From contig NC_012704.1 in assembly GCF_000023145.1 (NCBI RefSeq), positions 2,382,805-2,446,804 of the forward strand: DNA of 64,000 nt, in the 5' to 3' direction. The translations under genes were made by a program, and so were the position numbers. This document shows, piece by piece, positions 32,996-42,459 of the stretch (position 1 is its first letter; every line of letters starts with the position of its first letter). A model generated the notes under the pieces. That model saw only the letters and a program-made list of their open reading frames with translations. It did no database searches and had not been told where the DNA came from. This DNA comes from Corynebacterium kroppenstedtii DSM 44385 (GTDB lineage Bacteria; Actinomycetota; Actinomycetes; Mycobacteriales; Mycobacteriaceae).

Positions 32996-33718
32996 ATGAC
33001 CACACCGCCCACCACATCCTCCGAACGCCCCGTCGCCCTCATCACAGGAGCGACCCGCGGTATCGGGCTAGCCATCGCCCACGATCTCGCCACCACACAC
33101 ACCGTCTACATCGGCGGGACCAGCGAAGAAAGCGTCAAGAAGGCCCAAGAGACCGTTCCCGATGCGCGGCCATTCGTCGCGGATCTCACAGACCCGTCAT
33201 CCGTCGGCAAGGCTCTTGAAGCTTTCCCCGAACCGGCACTGGATGTGCTTGTTCTCAGCGCCGGGATATCGGTCGGCGGCGCGATTGCCGATGTCTCCCG
33301 CGAGGACTGGGTTCGGGTGCTTGACCTTAACGTTATTGCGCAGGTGGACCTCATTCGGCAGCTCTTGCCGAAGCTACGGGCCACCCACGGCGATATTGTG
33401 GCCATCAATTCCGGCTCCGGACACAGGTCCCGCCCCGGGAGCGCCCCGTACTGCGCCTCTAAGTTCGCTCTGCGGGCTATTACCGACGCACTACGCGAAG
33501 AAGAACGCGGTGTAGTGCGCGTGACCTCGGTCCACCCAGGTCGCGTCGATACTGATATGCAACGAGAAATCCAGGCGGAGAAAGGCATGGCGCCCGAGGA
33601 TTACGACGGAGCCATTTATGTGCAGCCGGAATCCATCGCGGCCGCGGTACGCACAGCCATCGATGCCACACCCGAATGCACCGTGGAGGAGATCCGCGTC
33701 CGGCCTGTGATCGCGTAA
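32996..33718 (+). CDS. Short-chain dehydrogenase/reductase
   Basis: A 240-residue classical SDR oxidoreductase. The cofactor motif is GATRGIG (about 18-24); NSGSG replaces the usual SSxxG before the catalytic YCASK; HPGRVDTDM follows. The Arg after GAT suggests NADP(H) preference. Substrate unknown. ATG 32996 has GAGGAG 8-10 nt upstream; the frame extends 15 codons further without homology. The next gene has its own leaderless promoter. Confidence 0.85.
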   Translation: MTTPPTTSSERPVALITGATRGIGLAIAHDLATTHTVYIGGTSEESVKKAQETVPDARPFVADLTDPSSVGKALEAFPEPALDVLVLSAGISVGGAIADVSREDWVRVLDLNVIAQVDLIRQLLPKLRATHGDIVAINSGSGHRSRPGSAPYCASKFALRAITDALREEERGVVRVTSVHPGRVDTDMQREIQAEKGMAPEDYDGAIYVQPESIAAAVRTAIDATPECTVEEIRVRPVIA

Positions 33719-33729
33719 CGCGGCAGGCT

Positions 33730-33735
33730 TACACT
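33730..33735 (+). promoter_or_regulatory. -10 hexamer TACACT, leaderless start
   Basis: TACACT-AGAACC-ATG: the hexamer ends 6 nt before the SdpI-like gene. The arrangement closely repeats that before the 5272 gene (TACACT-AGAGGGC-ATG). Confidence 0.55.
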
Positions 33736-33741
33736 AGAACC

Positions 33742-34197
33742 ATGATTGTCGGCATCATTCTGGTTATTCTCGCTGTTGCAGTGGGTGGCGTGGGCCTGGC
33801 CGCTTGGGGAGGAAAACTTCCCGGTAACAGCTGGGTAGGCATTCGTGTCCCCGAGGTTCGACGCGATCCCGCCATGTGGGAACTCGCCCACAAGGTGGCC
33901 GCGCCGAGCTGGACAGTCGGTGCGTTGGCCCTGCTGCTCGGGGGAGTTGTCGCTTTTGGGGCTTCCGGATGGGCGTGGCTGTGGGTTGCCGTGGCTGTTA
34001 TTGCATCGGTGGCTCTGATTGGCGTGGGTGCTGCCATGGGCGCGCACACTGTCGCGCTGCTTGATGCTCAACAACAGGCCGAAGAGAGCAATACGTCCTG
34101 CTCCTGCGGTGGTGGCGGGGCTTCACAACAACCCAGCACGCCCGTGGCCGTCGATATCGGTGCCGCTCGACGTGCCGCACAGGCTGCGGATTCCTAA
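33742..34197 (+). CDS. SdpI-family membrane protein
   Basis: A 151-residue protein with about three membrane helices (2-23, 56-76, 80-105). The SdpI-type block is GKLPGNSWVGIRVPEVRRD followed by AMWELAHKVAAP. Founding members are immunity proteins or membrane-stress sensors in Bacillus; the role here is unknown. A cytosolic tail contains SCSCGGGG, a possible metal or palmitoyl-like site of unclear meaning. The NUDIX gene starts 4 bp after its stop, so the two are coupled. Confidence 0.75.
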   Translation: MIVGIILVILAVAVGGVGLAAWGGKLPGNSWVGIRVPEVRRDPAMWELAHKVAAPSWTVGALALLLGGVVAFGASGWAWLWVAVAVIASVALIGVGAAMGAHTVALLDAQQQAEESNTSCSCGGGGASQQPSTPVAVDIGAARRAAQAADS

Positions 34198-34201
34198 GCC
34201 G

Positions 34202-34717
34202 ATGGCTACTCCGCCCTTCATCATTAATCTTCGCTCCAAAATTGGCCACGACCCGCTGTGGCTGCCTGGGGTTACCGTCGTCATTCTTCGCGACGGTTCC
34301 GCTCCCGGCGCGCGTGAAGTTCTGTTGGTCCGTCGCGTCGATAATGGGCAATGGACACCCGTGACGGGCATCGTTGACCCAGGTGAGCATCCCCATGTCG
34401 CGGCTATTCGGGAAGCTCAGGAAGAAACGCGGGCACTCATCACGATCGAATCTCTGTTGAATGTTCAAGCGGTGGGCCCAGTGACGTACCCCGATGGCGA
34501 TGTGACGTCATATGTGGACACCGCGTTTCGCGCTTCGCTTCGGGACGACTCGCCGGAGGTCGGTATTGGCGACGACGAATCCCAAGCCGTTGCCTGGTGC
34601 GATGTGAACGAATTGCCCGATATGAAACCGCGGTTCCGGGCCATTATTGCTCGGGCGTGCGAGGACGCGGATCACGGTGGGCCTGCGTCGTGGGGGCCAC
34701 TGCCCGGGACAGAGTAA
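34202..34717 (+). CDS. NUDIX hydrolase
   Basis: A 171-residue NUDIX protein that cleaves nucleoside-diphosphate-linked substrates. The box runs from GIVDPGEHPHVAAI to REAQEET (residues 56-76). The usual Gly after EExx is Arg, which is tolerated in some members. LLVRRVDNGQWTPVTG precedes the box. The ATG is 4 bp after the SdpI-like stop. A strong hairpin follows. Substrate not predictable by eye. Confidence 0.85.
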   Translation: MATPPFIINLRSKIGHDPLWLPGVTVVILRDGSAPGAREVLLVRRVDNGQWTPVTGIVDPGEHPHVAAIREAQEETRALITIESLLNVQAVGPVTYPDGDVTSYVDTAFRASLRDDSPEVGIGDDESQAVAWCDVNELPDMKPRFRAIIARACEDADHGGPASWGPLPGTE

Positions 34718-34762
34718 GTCCGACGTGGTGCCGTCGAGACCTAGTTAACCGGGCATGAACAT

Positions 34763-34799
34763 AGAAAATCCTCCCAACCCGTACAGGACTGGGAGGATT
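34763..34799 (-). terminator. Terminator between convergent NUDIX and YhgE genes
   Basis: A perfect 10-bp stem AATCCTCCCA / TGGGAGGATT with a 13-nt loop. On the - strand it is followed by a T-rich tail (TTTTCT), so it mainly ends the YhgE transcript; it may also work in reverse. Confidence 0.75.
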
Positions 34800-34840
34800 A
34801 CAGCGCTGGGGTGAGAGTTAGTCCCTCGCCCCGCTACCCC

Positions 34841-36970
34841 TTACACCACGGCCGGATGCAGGGTAGACATCGTGTACACCCGCTTGCGGGATACTCCCCA
34901 GACCAGGAACACCATGGTCAGCACCGCAACGAAGGCCAGCACGAGCGCGGAGTTCCAGAATTGAGCATTCAATTCACCGACCCCAGCTTGTCTCATCCCT
35001 TCGATGAGCCAACTAAATGGCATGAATGGGTGGAGTATCTGGAAGAACTTGGGCGAGGTTTCGATGGGGTACAGCCCGCCCGCGGACGCGAGCTGCACCA
35101 CCAAAGCAACGATGCCCAACAACTGCCCCTTTCCTTCACCGAACCAGATAATCAGAGCTTGCTGGAAGATCAAGAATCCGAAGCCGCCCAGTAACATGAG
35201 AGCAGTCCAGGCGAGGAGGTTTTGAGGGCGAATATCCAGCGTGAACCAGCTGATACCAACCAGCAGCGCGACCTGCAGAACGCTGATCAACAGTGCTGGA
35301 GTGGTGGTTCGAATAGCCAACCGCAGCGAGGAGACCGACGCAGCCAGGTTCCGTCTGGGGAGCGGACGAACAACCTGCCACACGAACAATCCACCCAAGA
35401 AAATTCCGAAACCAGCCAGGAACGGGGCAAGGCCTTCGCCCATCGACGACACCTTGTGTACCCAGCTTTCATTCAGTTCCGACGGACCAGCCAAGGTGTC
35501 CGCGTTGTGCGCGACCATCTGCGTCGTAAATGCTGGTACGCGGTCCTGCGAGGACGCCAGGCTATCGTGCAGCGTGCCCGCACCCTCTGACAGCTTCCCG
35601 GTTCCTCCGGCTAGCTGCGTCGTTCCGTTCTTCAGGTCTTTCTGGCCATTATTCAGCGTGGTTGCACCATCCTGGAGCCGGCTCGCACCACTTTGCAACT
35701 GGCTCAGGCCGCTGCTGAGCTGTCCTGCACCAGCGTGCGCTTCACCCAACTTCGACGCGATGGTCTGGCTACCATCCTGGAATTGCTGGAGGGCGCCGCT
35801 GATCTGGGTGCTGCCGTCGGCCACACGTCGGGAACCATCGGAGGCCTTCTGAGCACCGTCGGCGAGCTGGTGAGCTGCCGAATTTGCCTGATTAACGCCG
35901 TCGAGAAGTTGTCGCACCTGAGGCAGCTGGCTGATTCCGGGGATTCCCTCTATCGCGGCCAACTTCCCTTTCATCTCATCGAGCCCGGCGGCTAGTTGAG
36001 CATTGCCCTGCGCCAGCTTTGCGTTACCGTCGGCGACCTGTTGAGCACCGCTCACAAGTTCCGTCGATTTCTCGTGGGCAAGACCTAACTTGTCGGTGAG
36101 CTGTTGCGCACCCGCTTGGAGTTGCGCCGATCCATCATCCAACTTCTTTGCACCAGCGTGAGCTTCACCCAGTTTCGACGTGAGCGTCCCAGCACCGTCC
36201 TTCAACTGCGACGATCCGTTGAGAAGCTTACTGGCGCCGTTATCCAGCTGAGTCGCACCGTTATTGGCGGTCTTCGCACCATTAGCCAACTGGCCGGAAC
36301 CGTCGGCAGCCTTACCCATTCCCTCATGGATTTCGTTAAGCGACGAAAACACCTTGGCGCTGGCCGTGTTGGTGATCGACTCATTAATCGTCGAGTGCAG
36401 ACGCTCAGCTGCGGCTTTCAACAGGACGGACGCCGATTTACCATTCGCGTCGTTATAGTCGAAGTTCAGCACAGCCTGGTGCGGATTCTGCGTACCAATG
36501 GACGCCACGGACGAGGAAAAATCCTGAGGAATAGCGACGGTAGCGAAGTACTTACCGTCCTCCAGCCCCTTCCTGGCCTCCGATTCTGAGGGGAATTGCC
36601 AATCGAAGGTGGGGTTGGCCTTAACATTCTGAATGATTTCCGGGCCAACATTGACCGGCTGACCGTCCTTTTCTGCCGGACGGTCATTATTAACGACGGC
36701 GACCTTCATGTCGCTGAGGTTTTCCGTCGGATTCTGGTTGGCCCAAAGGAAGAACGCGCCGACGAGCAGCGGGATGGTTGCCAGAATGGCGAGCGCGACG
36801 GGGAAAATGCGCAGGCGGTGGATTTCCGAGTTCCGCCCGATCAACATGCGCGGCATGATGCGTTCGCGGTAGGCGGACGCGCCTTTCCCTCGCGCGGTGA
36901 GGCCCCGCCGTTTCGGCCGAGCAGGCGAGGAACCCGCGTCTTTACTGTGGTTGGGCTTGTTATTCGCCAT
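34841..36970 (-). CDS. YhgE/Pip-family membrane protein
   Basis: A 709-residue protein related to phage-infection protein/YhgE and ABC-2 permeases. One N-terminal helix (about 55-80) is followed by a large extracytoplasmic region. That region begins with MKVAVVNNDRPAEKDG and continues with heptad-like GAxxLxxG repeats (about 200-480). Five C-terminal helices follow (about 500-700). The repeats probably form long coiled coils. It starts 11 bp inside the upstream degenerate ABC ATPase gene, so the pair is coupled. Related proteins serve type VII-like secretion or envelope traffic; function here is inferred. Confidence 0.82.
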   Translation of the reverse strand: MANNKPNHSKDAGSSPARPKRRGLTARGKGASAYRERIMPRMLIGRNSEIHRLRIFPVALAILATIPLLVGAFFLWANQNPTENLSDMKVAVVNNDRPAEKDGQPVNVGPEIIQNVKANPTFDWQFPSESEARKGLEDGKYFATVAIPQDFSSSVASIGTQNPHQAVLNFDYNDANGKSASVLLKAAAERLHSTINESITNTASAKVFSSLNEIHEGMGKAADGSGQLANGAKTANNGATQLDNGASKLLNGSSQLKDGAGTLTSKLGEAHAGAKKLDDGSAQLQAGAQQLTDKLGLAHEKSTELVSGAQQVADGNAKLAQGNAQLAAGLDEMKGKLAAIEGIPGISQLPQVRQLLDGVNQANSAAHQLADGAQKASDGSRRVADGSTQISGALQQFQDGSQTIASKLGEAHAGAGQLSSGLSQLQSGASRLQDGATTLNNGQKDLKNGTTQLAGGTGKLSEGAGTLHDSLASSQDRVPAFTTQMVAHNADTLAGPSELNESWVHKVSSMGEGLAPFLAGFGIFLGGLFVWQVVRPLPRRNLAASVSSLRLAIRTTTPALLISVLQVALLVGISWFTLDIRPQNLLAWTALMLLGGFGFLIFQQALIIWFGEGKGQLLGIVALVVQLASAGGLYPIETSPKFFQILHPFMPFSWLIEGMRQAGVGELNAQFWNSALVLAFVAVLTMVFLVWGVSRKRVYTMSTLHPAVV

Positions 36971-37838
36971 GGTTGGCCTCCTCGGCGGCGAGAGCATGGG
37001 TGTGCTGATAAGCAGGTGTGCTGCCCGCTCGGTGGCGGGTCGTGGTTATAGGGTCCGTGGGGGAGCGGGGGATATCAACGCGCGTTTCCTCATTCGCGAA
37101 TTGATCGGCGGATCGATCGGCAGATTCATCGGCGGACTCGTCGACAACACGGTTTTCATCCCGATTGTCGGGGCGCTCGGCGAAGATCTGTCGGACGCCG
37201 TCAGGGATGGCGCCGACGTTCGCGGTATTCGCGACGATCGTGATTCCTAGAGCGGAGGCACGTTGCAACGATTCCCAGAGCGCAGCCTGGTCGTTCGGAT
37301 TGCGGAGGGAATCGACATCGTTATAGCTGATCACGGAGGGCCGACACACGAGCGCGACGAAAAGCCTCGCCTGCGCCTGACCCAACACCGTGAGGTCTTC
37401 GATGGGAACGTCGGACCCGGGGGGCTCGGTTCCAAAAGCTGCGTGGAGGCATGACGTCATGTGGTCGCCCTCCCACCCGGGCCGACGAGCAATAATCGGC
37501 GATTCGAGTGAGATCCGCTCATAGGCTGTTTCCGCGATGGTCAGTGCGGGATCCAAATCATCCAGGTCGTCGAAACCAGCGAATGTCGCGATCTTCTGGA
37601 CTTTCCGCATGTGTTGGGGAATGGTGATTCCACCCACGGTGACTGTTCCGCCCGAGGGCTTCATGCGGCCCACCAAGGTGAGTAGCAGGCTCGACAGTCC
37701 GTTGGACTGGCCGGCGACGAGCGCGACCGTTTCTCCCGGTTGGACAGTGAAACTTAATGGCCCGTACACCGGGCCCTTTTTTGTCGACAGCTCGACGTCC
37801 TGTGCCGAAATGTCCACAGGCATGAAGCTACTTCGCAC
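36960..37838 (-). CDS. Degenerate ABC ATPase paired with YhgE
   Basis: A 292-residue ABC-ATPase-like protein whose catalytic motifs have decayed while the fold seems kept. The Walker A position reads AGQSNGLSS (42-50), with Leu48 for the Lys. The signature area reads LTVLGQAQAR, and the Walker B area VISYNDVDSL has Asn for the Asp. The C-terminus is Asp/Arg-rich (DESADESADRSADQ). GTG 37838 is chosen because AAGGAG lies 7 nt upstream; ATG 37823 gives the conserved core. Probably a non-hydrolysing partner of the YhgE protein. Confidence 0.75.
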   Translation of the reverse strand: MRSSFMPVDISAQDVELSTKKGPVYGPLSFTVQPGETVALVAGQSNGLSSLLLTLVGRMKPSGGTVTVGGITIPQHMRKVQKIATFAGFDDLDDLDPALTIAETAYERISLESPIIARRPGWEGDHMTSCLHAAFGTEPPGSDVPIEDLTVLGQAQARLFVALVCRPSVISYNDVDSLRNPNDQAALWESLQRASALGITIVANTANVGAIPDGVRQIFAERPDNRDENRVVDESADESADRSADQFANEETRVDIPRSPTDPITTTRHRAGSTPAYQHTHALAAEEANHGE

Positions 37839-38119
37839 CACGCAGCTCCTTATCATCTCAAGATTTACTTTTGTACTGAAAAGCTTGTGAGCGAGATAAT
37901 AACACAACGGTTTCCACTCGCTAATTATTTTTCGTTTAAAAGTGTGATGGAGTTTCACGCGCGACTTCCTGGGCACGCGTGGCGTAGACCTGAGAGACCT
38001 AGACGAATCACCTCTTTCGCCACCTTTTACGCAGGTAGTAGCCCCTTAAACACCGAGACTGTTCTCTCCAGCGGTAGTAGTGATTTTCCTACATGCCCCC
38101 GCCCCAGCGTGAAGGTTTT

Positions 38120-38125
38120 TAGAAT
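38120..38125 (+). promoter_or_regulatory. -10 hexamer TAGAAT, leaderless start
   Basis: TAGAAT-AGTGAC-GTG: the hexamer ends 6 nt before the transporter start. The 293-bp intergenic region also carries the divergent promoter of the ABC/YhgE pair. Confidence 0.55.
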
Positions 38126-38131
38126 AGTGAC

Positions 38132-39109
38132 GTGAATATTCGCAAAATTGCCTCCTGGCGGCCCGATCCGTTGATCGTCATGATCCTCTCAGCAGTGACG
38201 ATCGCCATTCTTTTCCCTGCTCGCGGGTCTTTCGCCAGCGCGTGGGATACCGTCACCACCGGGGCAATTGCATTTCTGTTTTTCCTCTACGGCGCGCGCC
38301 TCTCACCCGCCGAGGCTTTCGAGGGCCTCAAGCACTGGCGTCTTCACACCCTCATTCTGGCTTTTACCTACGTCGTCTTCCCGATCATCGGTATCGCTCT
38401 CTTCCCACTTCAGCACCTGGTGGGCCACAACCTTTATGCCGGTTTTTTGTTCCTCTGTCTCGTGCCGTCGACGGTCCAGTCCTCGGTGGCGTTCACGTCC
38501 GTTGCCAGGGGAAACGTGGCGGGCGCCATCGTCAGCGCGTCGACGTCGAATCTGTTAGGTGTCGTAATCACACCTGTTCTCGTGATGTTCTTCATGTCGG
38601 GGTCGGGTTTCCACGTGTCCGGCAGCGTGTTTATCGACGTTGCGCTGCAGCTACTTGTGCCATTCATGCTTGGCCAGATTGCACGTTTGTGGCGTCCGAT
38701 CGCGAAAATGTCGGCAAGCCCGGTGACGAAGAATGTGGACCGGCTGTCCATCGCTTTCGTGGTATACGGGGCGTTCTCGGAGGGAATCGTGTTGGGCGTA
38801 TGGACGTCGATTGCGTGGTGGCAGCTGGTGATCGTCGTCCTGCTGTCCCTTATTTTGGTCGAGCTGATGCTGTGGTTGACCTGGACCGCCGCGAGCCGTT
38901 TCGGCTTCGATTACGGCGACCGCGTGGCCATTCAGTTCTGCGGGACTAAAAAGTCCTTAGCGACGGGCCTCCCCATGGCCGCCGTCATTTTCCCCCAGAG
39001 CGCTGCGGTGATCATTTTGCCGCTGATGGTGTTCCACCAGATTCAGCTGATGGTGTGCTCTGTGCGCGCGAGCCGATACGCGCGCCAGCTGGACGAACAC
39101 GCCAGTTAA
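38132..39109 (+). CDS. SBF-like (bile acid:Na+ symporter family) transporter
   Basis: A 325-residue membrane protein with about 10 helices, of the YfeH/SBF-like group. Typical blocks are FFLYGARLSP, LCLVPSTVQSSVAFTSVARGN and FCGTKKSLATGLPMA. The two broken-helix regions (VPSTVQSS, GTKKSLATG) form the sodium/substrate crossover. The substrate is unknown. GTG start, leaderless promoter. Monocistronic and convergent with azlD. Confidence 0.82.
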   Translation: MNIRKIASWRPDPLIVMILSAVTIAILFPARGSFASAWDTVTTGAIAFLFFLYGARLSPAEAFEGLKHWRLHTLILAFTYVVFPIIGIALFPLQHLVGHNLYAGFLFLCLVPSTVQSSVAFTSVARGNVAGAIVSASTSNLLGVVITPVLVMFFMSGSGFHVSGSVFIDVALQLLVPFMLGQIARLWRPIAKMSASPVTKNVDRLSIAFVVYGAFSEGIVLGVWTSIAWWQLVIVVLLSLILVELMLWLTWTAASRFGFDYGDRVAIQFCGTKKSLATGLPMAAVIFPQSAAVIILPLMVFHQIQLMVCSVRASRYARQLDEHAS

Positions 39110-39133
39110 ACGAATCGGCCAGGACAAACGTCG

Positions 39134-39499
39134 CTACGCCACAACGTTGAGCAACAAAACGTAGAGTGCGGTTCCGCCGAAAATGGAGAGCGTCACGCTG
39201 TGCCGCCACGCATGAAGCAGGCACGTTCCCGCAATAGCGACGAGGACAGGCCACCACCCGCCCCTGTCATGCGAGGTTTCCACAGCGGTGTAGACAATGA
39301 GCACCATGGTTACACCCACGGGCATGGTTCGGCTGAGATGGGCCACGAAATCCGATCCCCGCAAACGCGCAATAAACGGAAATGGAAACGCGCGCAGGGC
39401 AACGGTGACAACACCGATCACGCACAGCATCGCGAGCGTGTGGGACAGTGACACCCCTTCGGGCAACCCATAATCGCCATAAGCCAGCGTGTGATTCAT
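39134..39499 (-). CDS. azlD: Branched-chain amino acid exporter small subunit (AzlD/BrnE)
   Basis: A 121-residue AzlD-family protein with four helices and the TVALRAFPF block typical of the family. With AzlC it exports Leu, Ile, Val and Met (C. glutamicum BrnFE). It overlaps the azlC stop by ATGA. Confidence 0.88.
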   Translation of the reverse strand: MNHTLAYGDYGLPEGVSLSHTLAMLCVIGVVTVALRAFPFPFIARLRGSDFVAHLSRTMPVGVTMVLIVYTAVETSHDRGGWWPVLVAIAGTCLLHAWRHSVTLSIFGGTALYVLLLNVVA

Positions 39500-40296
39500 T
39501 GTGCAGTTCCCCCTTCACCGTCGGTAGGGTCGGAGTGGCCACGGCCGGACCGCAGCGTGAGGGTTTCGTCGACGGTCGGGGACCAAAACCTCACGAGGAG
39601 CACAGCAAGATAAAGTCCCAGCCCGATAACCATGAGAGATTGCTCCGACACAAGCCATCCGACGGCCGCGCAGATCAAGGCAAGGCCAGGCAGCGACCAG
39701 TCGGGATTCGCGGAAAATGACTCCATGGTGAGCACAATGAACAGAGCGACGAGAGCGAAGGACATCCCGTCGATGGTGGGAATGTACTGACCGACGAGAG
39801 CACCAACTATTCCCGACGCCAACCAGAGGGCTTGCACAACGACTTGGATTGTCAGGACGTGGACGCCGCTGATCGAGCTGTTCTTCGCCATGGACGTCGA
39901 TGCGATGGCATAGGACTCATCCGTCAAGGCATAGGTGGAGTAGGCGCGCCAGGCGCGGCTTTTAATTGCGTGACGAGGGAAGGTCAAGCCGTAGAACGCG
40001 TGACGGAAATTCACCATCAATGCTGTTAACCCAGCAGAAAACAGCCCAATCCCGCTACTGATCAAGCTGATGGCCAGGAACTCCATGGATCCCGCGTAAA
40101 TGATGGTGGACAAAATTGGTGCCCACCACCAAGCAAAACCTGATTGGACGACCAGAAGGCCGAAGGAAAGTCCGAGCGGAATCAGTCCCAGCCCAATTGC
40201 CCAGGTTTCAGCTAGACCTTGCCGGATGTCGGGGCCTAAAGAACCGCCGTGTGCGGGGGTGTTCTGCGGTGATCCGCGGTGTGGTGGTGTGTCCAT
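39496..40296 (-). CDS. azlC: Branched-chain amino acid exporter large subunit (AzlC/BrnF)
   Basis: A 266-residue permease with about seven helices. AzlC blocks are GLIPLGLSFGLLV, YAGSMEFLAI, NFRHAFYGL and TDESYAI. It forms the export complex with the following azlD gene. In C. glutamicum the orthologous brnFE is controlled by an adjacent lrp; no Lrp gene is next to this pair, so control may differ. The C-terminal 20 residues are polar. Confidence 0.9.
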   Translation of the reverse strand: MDTPPHRGSPQNTPAHGGSLGPDIRQGLAETWAIGLGLIPLGLSFGLLVVQSGFAWWWAPILSTIIYAGSMEFLAISLISSGIGLFSAGLTALMVNFRHAFYGLTFPRHAIKSRAWRAYSTYALTDESYAIASTSMAKNSSISGVHVLTIQVVVQALWLASGIVGALVGQYIPTIDGMSFALVALFIVLTMESFSANPDWSLPGLALICAAVGWLVSEQSLMVIGLGLYLAVLLVRFWSPTVDETLTLRSGRGHSDPTDGEGGTAQ

Positions 40297-40338
40297 AACG
40301 TGTTCTCTACGGGCGCGAGGTGACGGTTAATTCTCGGT

Positions 40339-40944
40339 TTAATTCTCGTTCGGATCGATAGGGTAGGTCGCGAAGAGGGGGAGTGGTTGCTCTTGCCGAC
40401 GCATCACCTGCCCCCACACATCGACATTGGCGGGGGCGAGGACGTCTTCGGTCAGTGCCGGCGCCACGTACCAGTTTCCGCGCTCAATTTCGGCATTAAG
40501 TTGGCCTGGCCCCCACCCGGCGTACCCGCCGAACATGCGTAGACCGTGCAGTTTCCCTTTCACCTCGTCGGGGTCGGCGTCTAAATTCACCGTCACAAAT
40601 CGGTGCGCCGTGGTGGAGAACAACGTGGTGTCGCCGATGACGGTATCCGGCTTCGCTACCCCGACGGCGAGAACAGTGTTGTGACCCACCGGGCCGCCGA
40701 GATAAATCACCTGAGGTGCGGTAATGAGCGGCGTCCACTGCGGCAGGACGTTCTGTGTTGCCATCTCTGTGCGTTCTGTCAGATCAACGCCGACGGCACC
40801 GTCGGGGCCAACGTCGAGAAGGAAGATGACGGAGCGAGTCAGCTCTGCAGATACCATTCCGGGTGCAGAGACCAGCAACATTCCCGCCTCAGGCGGTGTT
40901 TTACTCAGCCCATTGAACAGGCGATCACTGTAGATATCACTCAT
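40339..40944 (-). CDS. YqgE/AlgH family protein (UPF0301)
   Basis: A 201-residue cytosolic protein of UPF0301. Family blocks are AGMLLVSAPGM, YLGGPVG and RMFGGYAGWGPGQLNAEIERGNW. Biochemical function is not established for the family. Its ATG overlaps the cca stop (ATGA), so it is translated from the cca transcript. Confidence 0.9.
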   Translation of the reverse strand: MSDIYSDRLFNGLSKTPPEAGMLLVSAPGMVSAELTRSVIFLLDVGPDGAVGVDLTERTEMATQNVLPQWTPLITAPQVIYLGGPVGHNTVLAVGVAKPDTVIGDTTLFSTTAHRFVTVNLDADPDEVKGKLHGLRMFGGYAGWGPGQLNAEIERGNWYVAPALTEDVLAPANVDVWGQVMRRQEQPLPLFATYPIDPNEN

Positions 40945-42452
40945 GAATGTTGCTCCTCTGACTCCTGTTCCTCAGTCCACCATTTCTTCAGCTCTAGGAT
41001 GGCGTCTTCGCGCTCTAAAGGCCCCTGATCCAGGCGAACATCTTTCATGTGCTTCCAGGCTTTTCCTACCATCGGTCCTGGTTCAATATCTAGGATCGTC
41101 ATAATGTCGTTCCCGTCAAGATCCGGACGGATGCGCGCGAGATCCTCTTTATGCTGAATCTCCTCAATACGACGTTCAAGATCGTCATACAAGCGTTGTA
41201 AACGACGGGCTTTCGCCTGGTTCCTGGTTGTGCAGTCCGCCCGTACGAGCCGGTGAAGCCGGGGCAAAAGGGGCCCCGCATCGGTCACATAGCGGCGAAC
41301 AGCGGAATCATTCCACGCTTTTTCGGTATAGCCATGGAAGCGCTGGTGCAGGTAGATCAATCCCGAGACGTCTTTGATGAACTGCTTACTGTATTTCAAT
41401 GCCCTGAAGCGTTTGCGGGCCATTTTCGCCCCCACCACATCGTGGTGATAAAACGTGACGCCTCCGCCGGGTTTCGGGGCCCGCGTGCTGGGTTTTCCGC
41501 AGTCGTGGAGCAGCGCCGCCCACCGCAGGACTAAGTCCGGGCCATCCGGTTCACGATCAATAGCTTGGCGCAGCACCTGCAGCGAATGGGCATACACATC
41601 CTTGTGCTGCATGTGCTCGTCACGGGTCATGCGCATAGCAGGGATTTCGGGAATGATGTAGTCCGCCAAACCGGTGTCCACCATGAGTTCAATCCCGTCG
41701 GTCGGGTGGTCCCCGAGGATTAATTTGTCCAGCTCAGCGTGGATTCGCTCCGCTGTGATCCGCTGGATGTCCCCCGCCATCCTCTCCATGGCCTCACGCA
41801 CACGTGGAGCAACGCGCAACCCCAGTTGGGACACAAAACGGCAGGCCCGGAGCATGCGGAGGGGGTCGTCGTGAAACGAAATCGCCGGATCGTCCGGTGT
41901 ATCAAGATAACCGCGGACGAGGTCAGTTAATCCATGAAGCGGGTCGTGAAACACCTGCGAACCGTCGCCACGGACCTCGACAGCCATCGCGTTGACGGTG
42001 AAATCCCTGCGGGTTAGGTCCTTGTCTAAAGAATCACCAAAGGTGACCTCGGGGTTTCGTGATTCGCCGTCATAGGTGTCGGCGCGAAACGTCGTCACCT
42101 CTATATCTTGGCCGCTGCGTTGGCCCGAAACTGTGCCGTAGTCGATGCCCGTATCCCACACGGCATCGCATGTGCTCTCTAACAGCCGATGGATATCATG
42201 CGGCCTGGCATTCGTCGTAAAGTCAAGATCACTGCTCAAACGCCCTAAAAGAGCATCTCGGACGGAACCACCGACCAAATAGAGGTCGCAATCATCATCA
42301 TTAAAAGCCTGGGCAAGCGGTGTCATCACGGGGACTAAGGAGGCTAAGTCTCTGTGCGCGCGTGCCAAATATTCTGCCTCCATAACGGACGTGTCATGCG
42401 AGGAGTTCGAATCGGACGGACGCGAATGGGAGAGTGAGGACGAACCAGCCAT
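40941..42452 (-). CDS. cca: CCA tRNA nucleotidyltransferase / PcnB-like
   Basis: A 503-residue class II nucleotidyltransferase that adds or repairs the CCA end of tRNAs. The N-terminal catalytic part has LYLVGGSVRDALLG and the DLDF metal motif; the RNA-binding and HD domains follow (LLHDCGKPSTR, with His/Asp pairs). The start is the ATG at 42452, which has TACGAT 7 nt upstream and no Shine-Dalgarno sequence; ATG 42383 is possible. yqgE overlaps its end. The divergent NUDIX gene shares a 151-bp region with two DnaA boxes. Confidence 0.93.
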   Translation of the reverse strand: MAGSSSLSHSRPSDSNSSHDTSVMEAEYLARAHRDLASLVPVMTPLAQAFNDDDCDLYLVGGSVRDALLGRLSSDLDFTTNARPHDIHRLLESTCDAVWDTGIDYGTVSGQRSGQDIEVTTFRADTYDGESRNPEVTFGDSLDKDLTRRDFTVNAMAVEVRGDGSQVFHDPLHGLTDLVRGYLDTPDDPAISFHDDPLRMLRACRFVSQLGLRVAPRVREAMERMAGDIQRITAERIHAELDKLILGDHPTDGIELMVDTGLADYIIPEIPAMRMTRDEHMQHKDVYAHSLQVLRQAIDREPDGPDLVLRWAALLHDCGKPSTRAPKPGGGVTFYHHDVVGAKMARKRFRALKYSKQFIKDVSGLIYLHQRFHGYTEKAWNDSAVRRYVTDAGPLLPRLHRLVRADCTTRNQAKARRLQRLYDDLERRIEEIQHKEDLARIRPDLDGNDIMTILDIEPGPMVGKAWKHMKDVRLDQGPLEREDAILELKKWWTEEQESEEQHS

Positions 42453-42459
42453 GTCAGAT

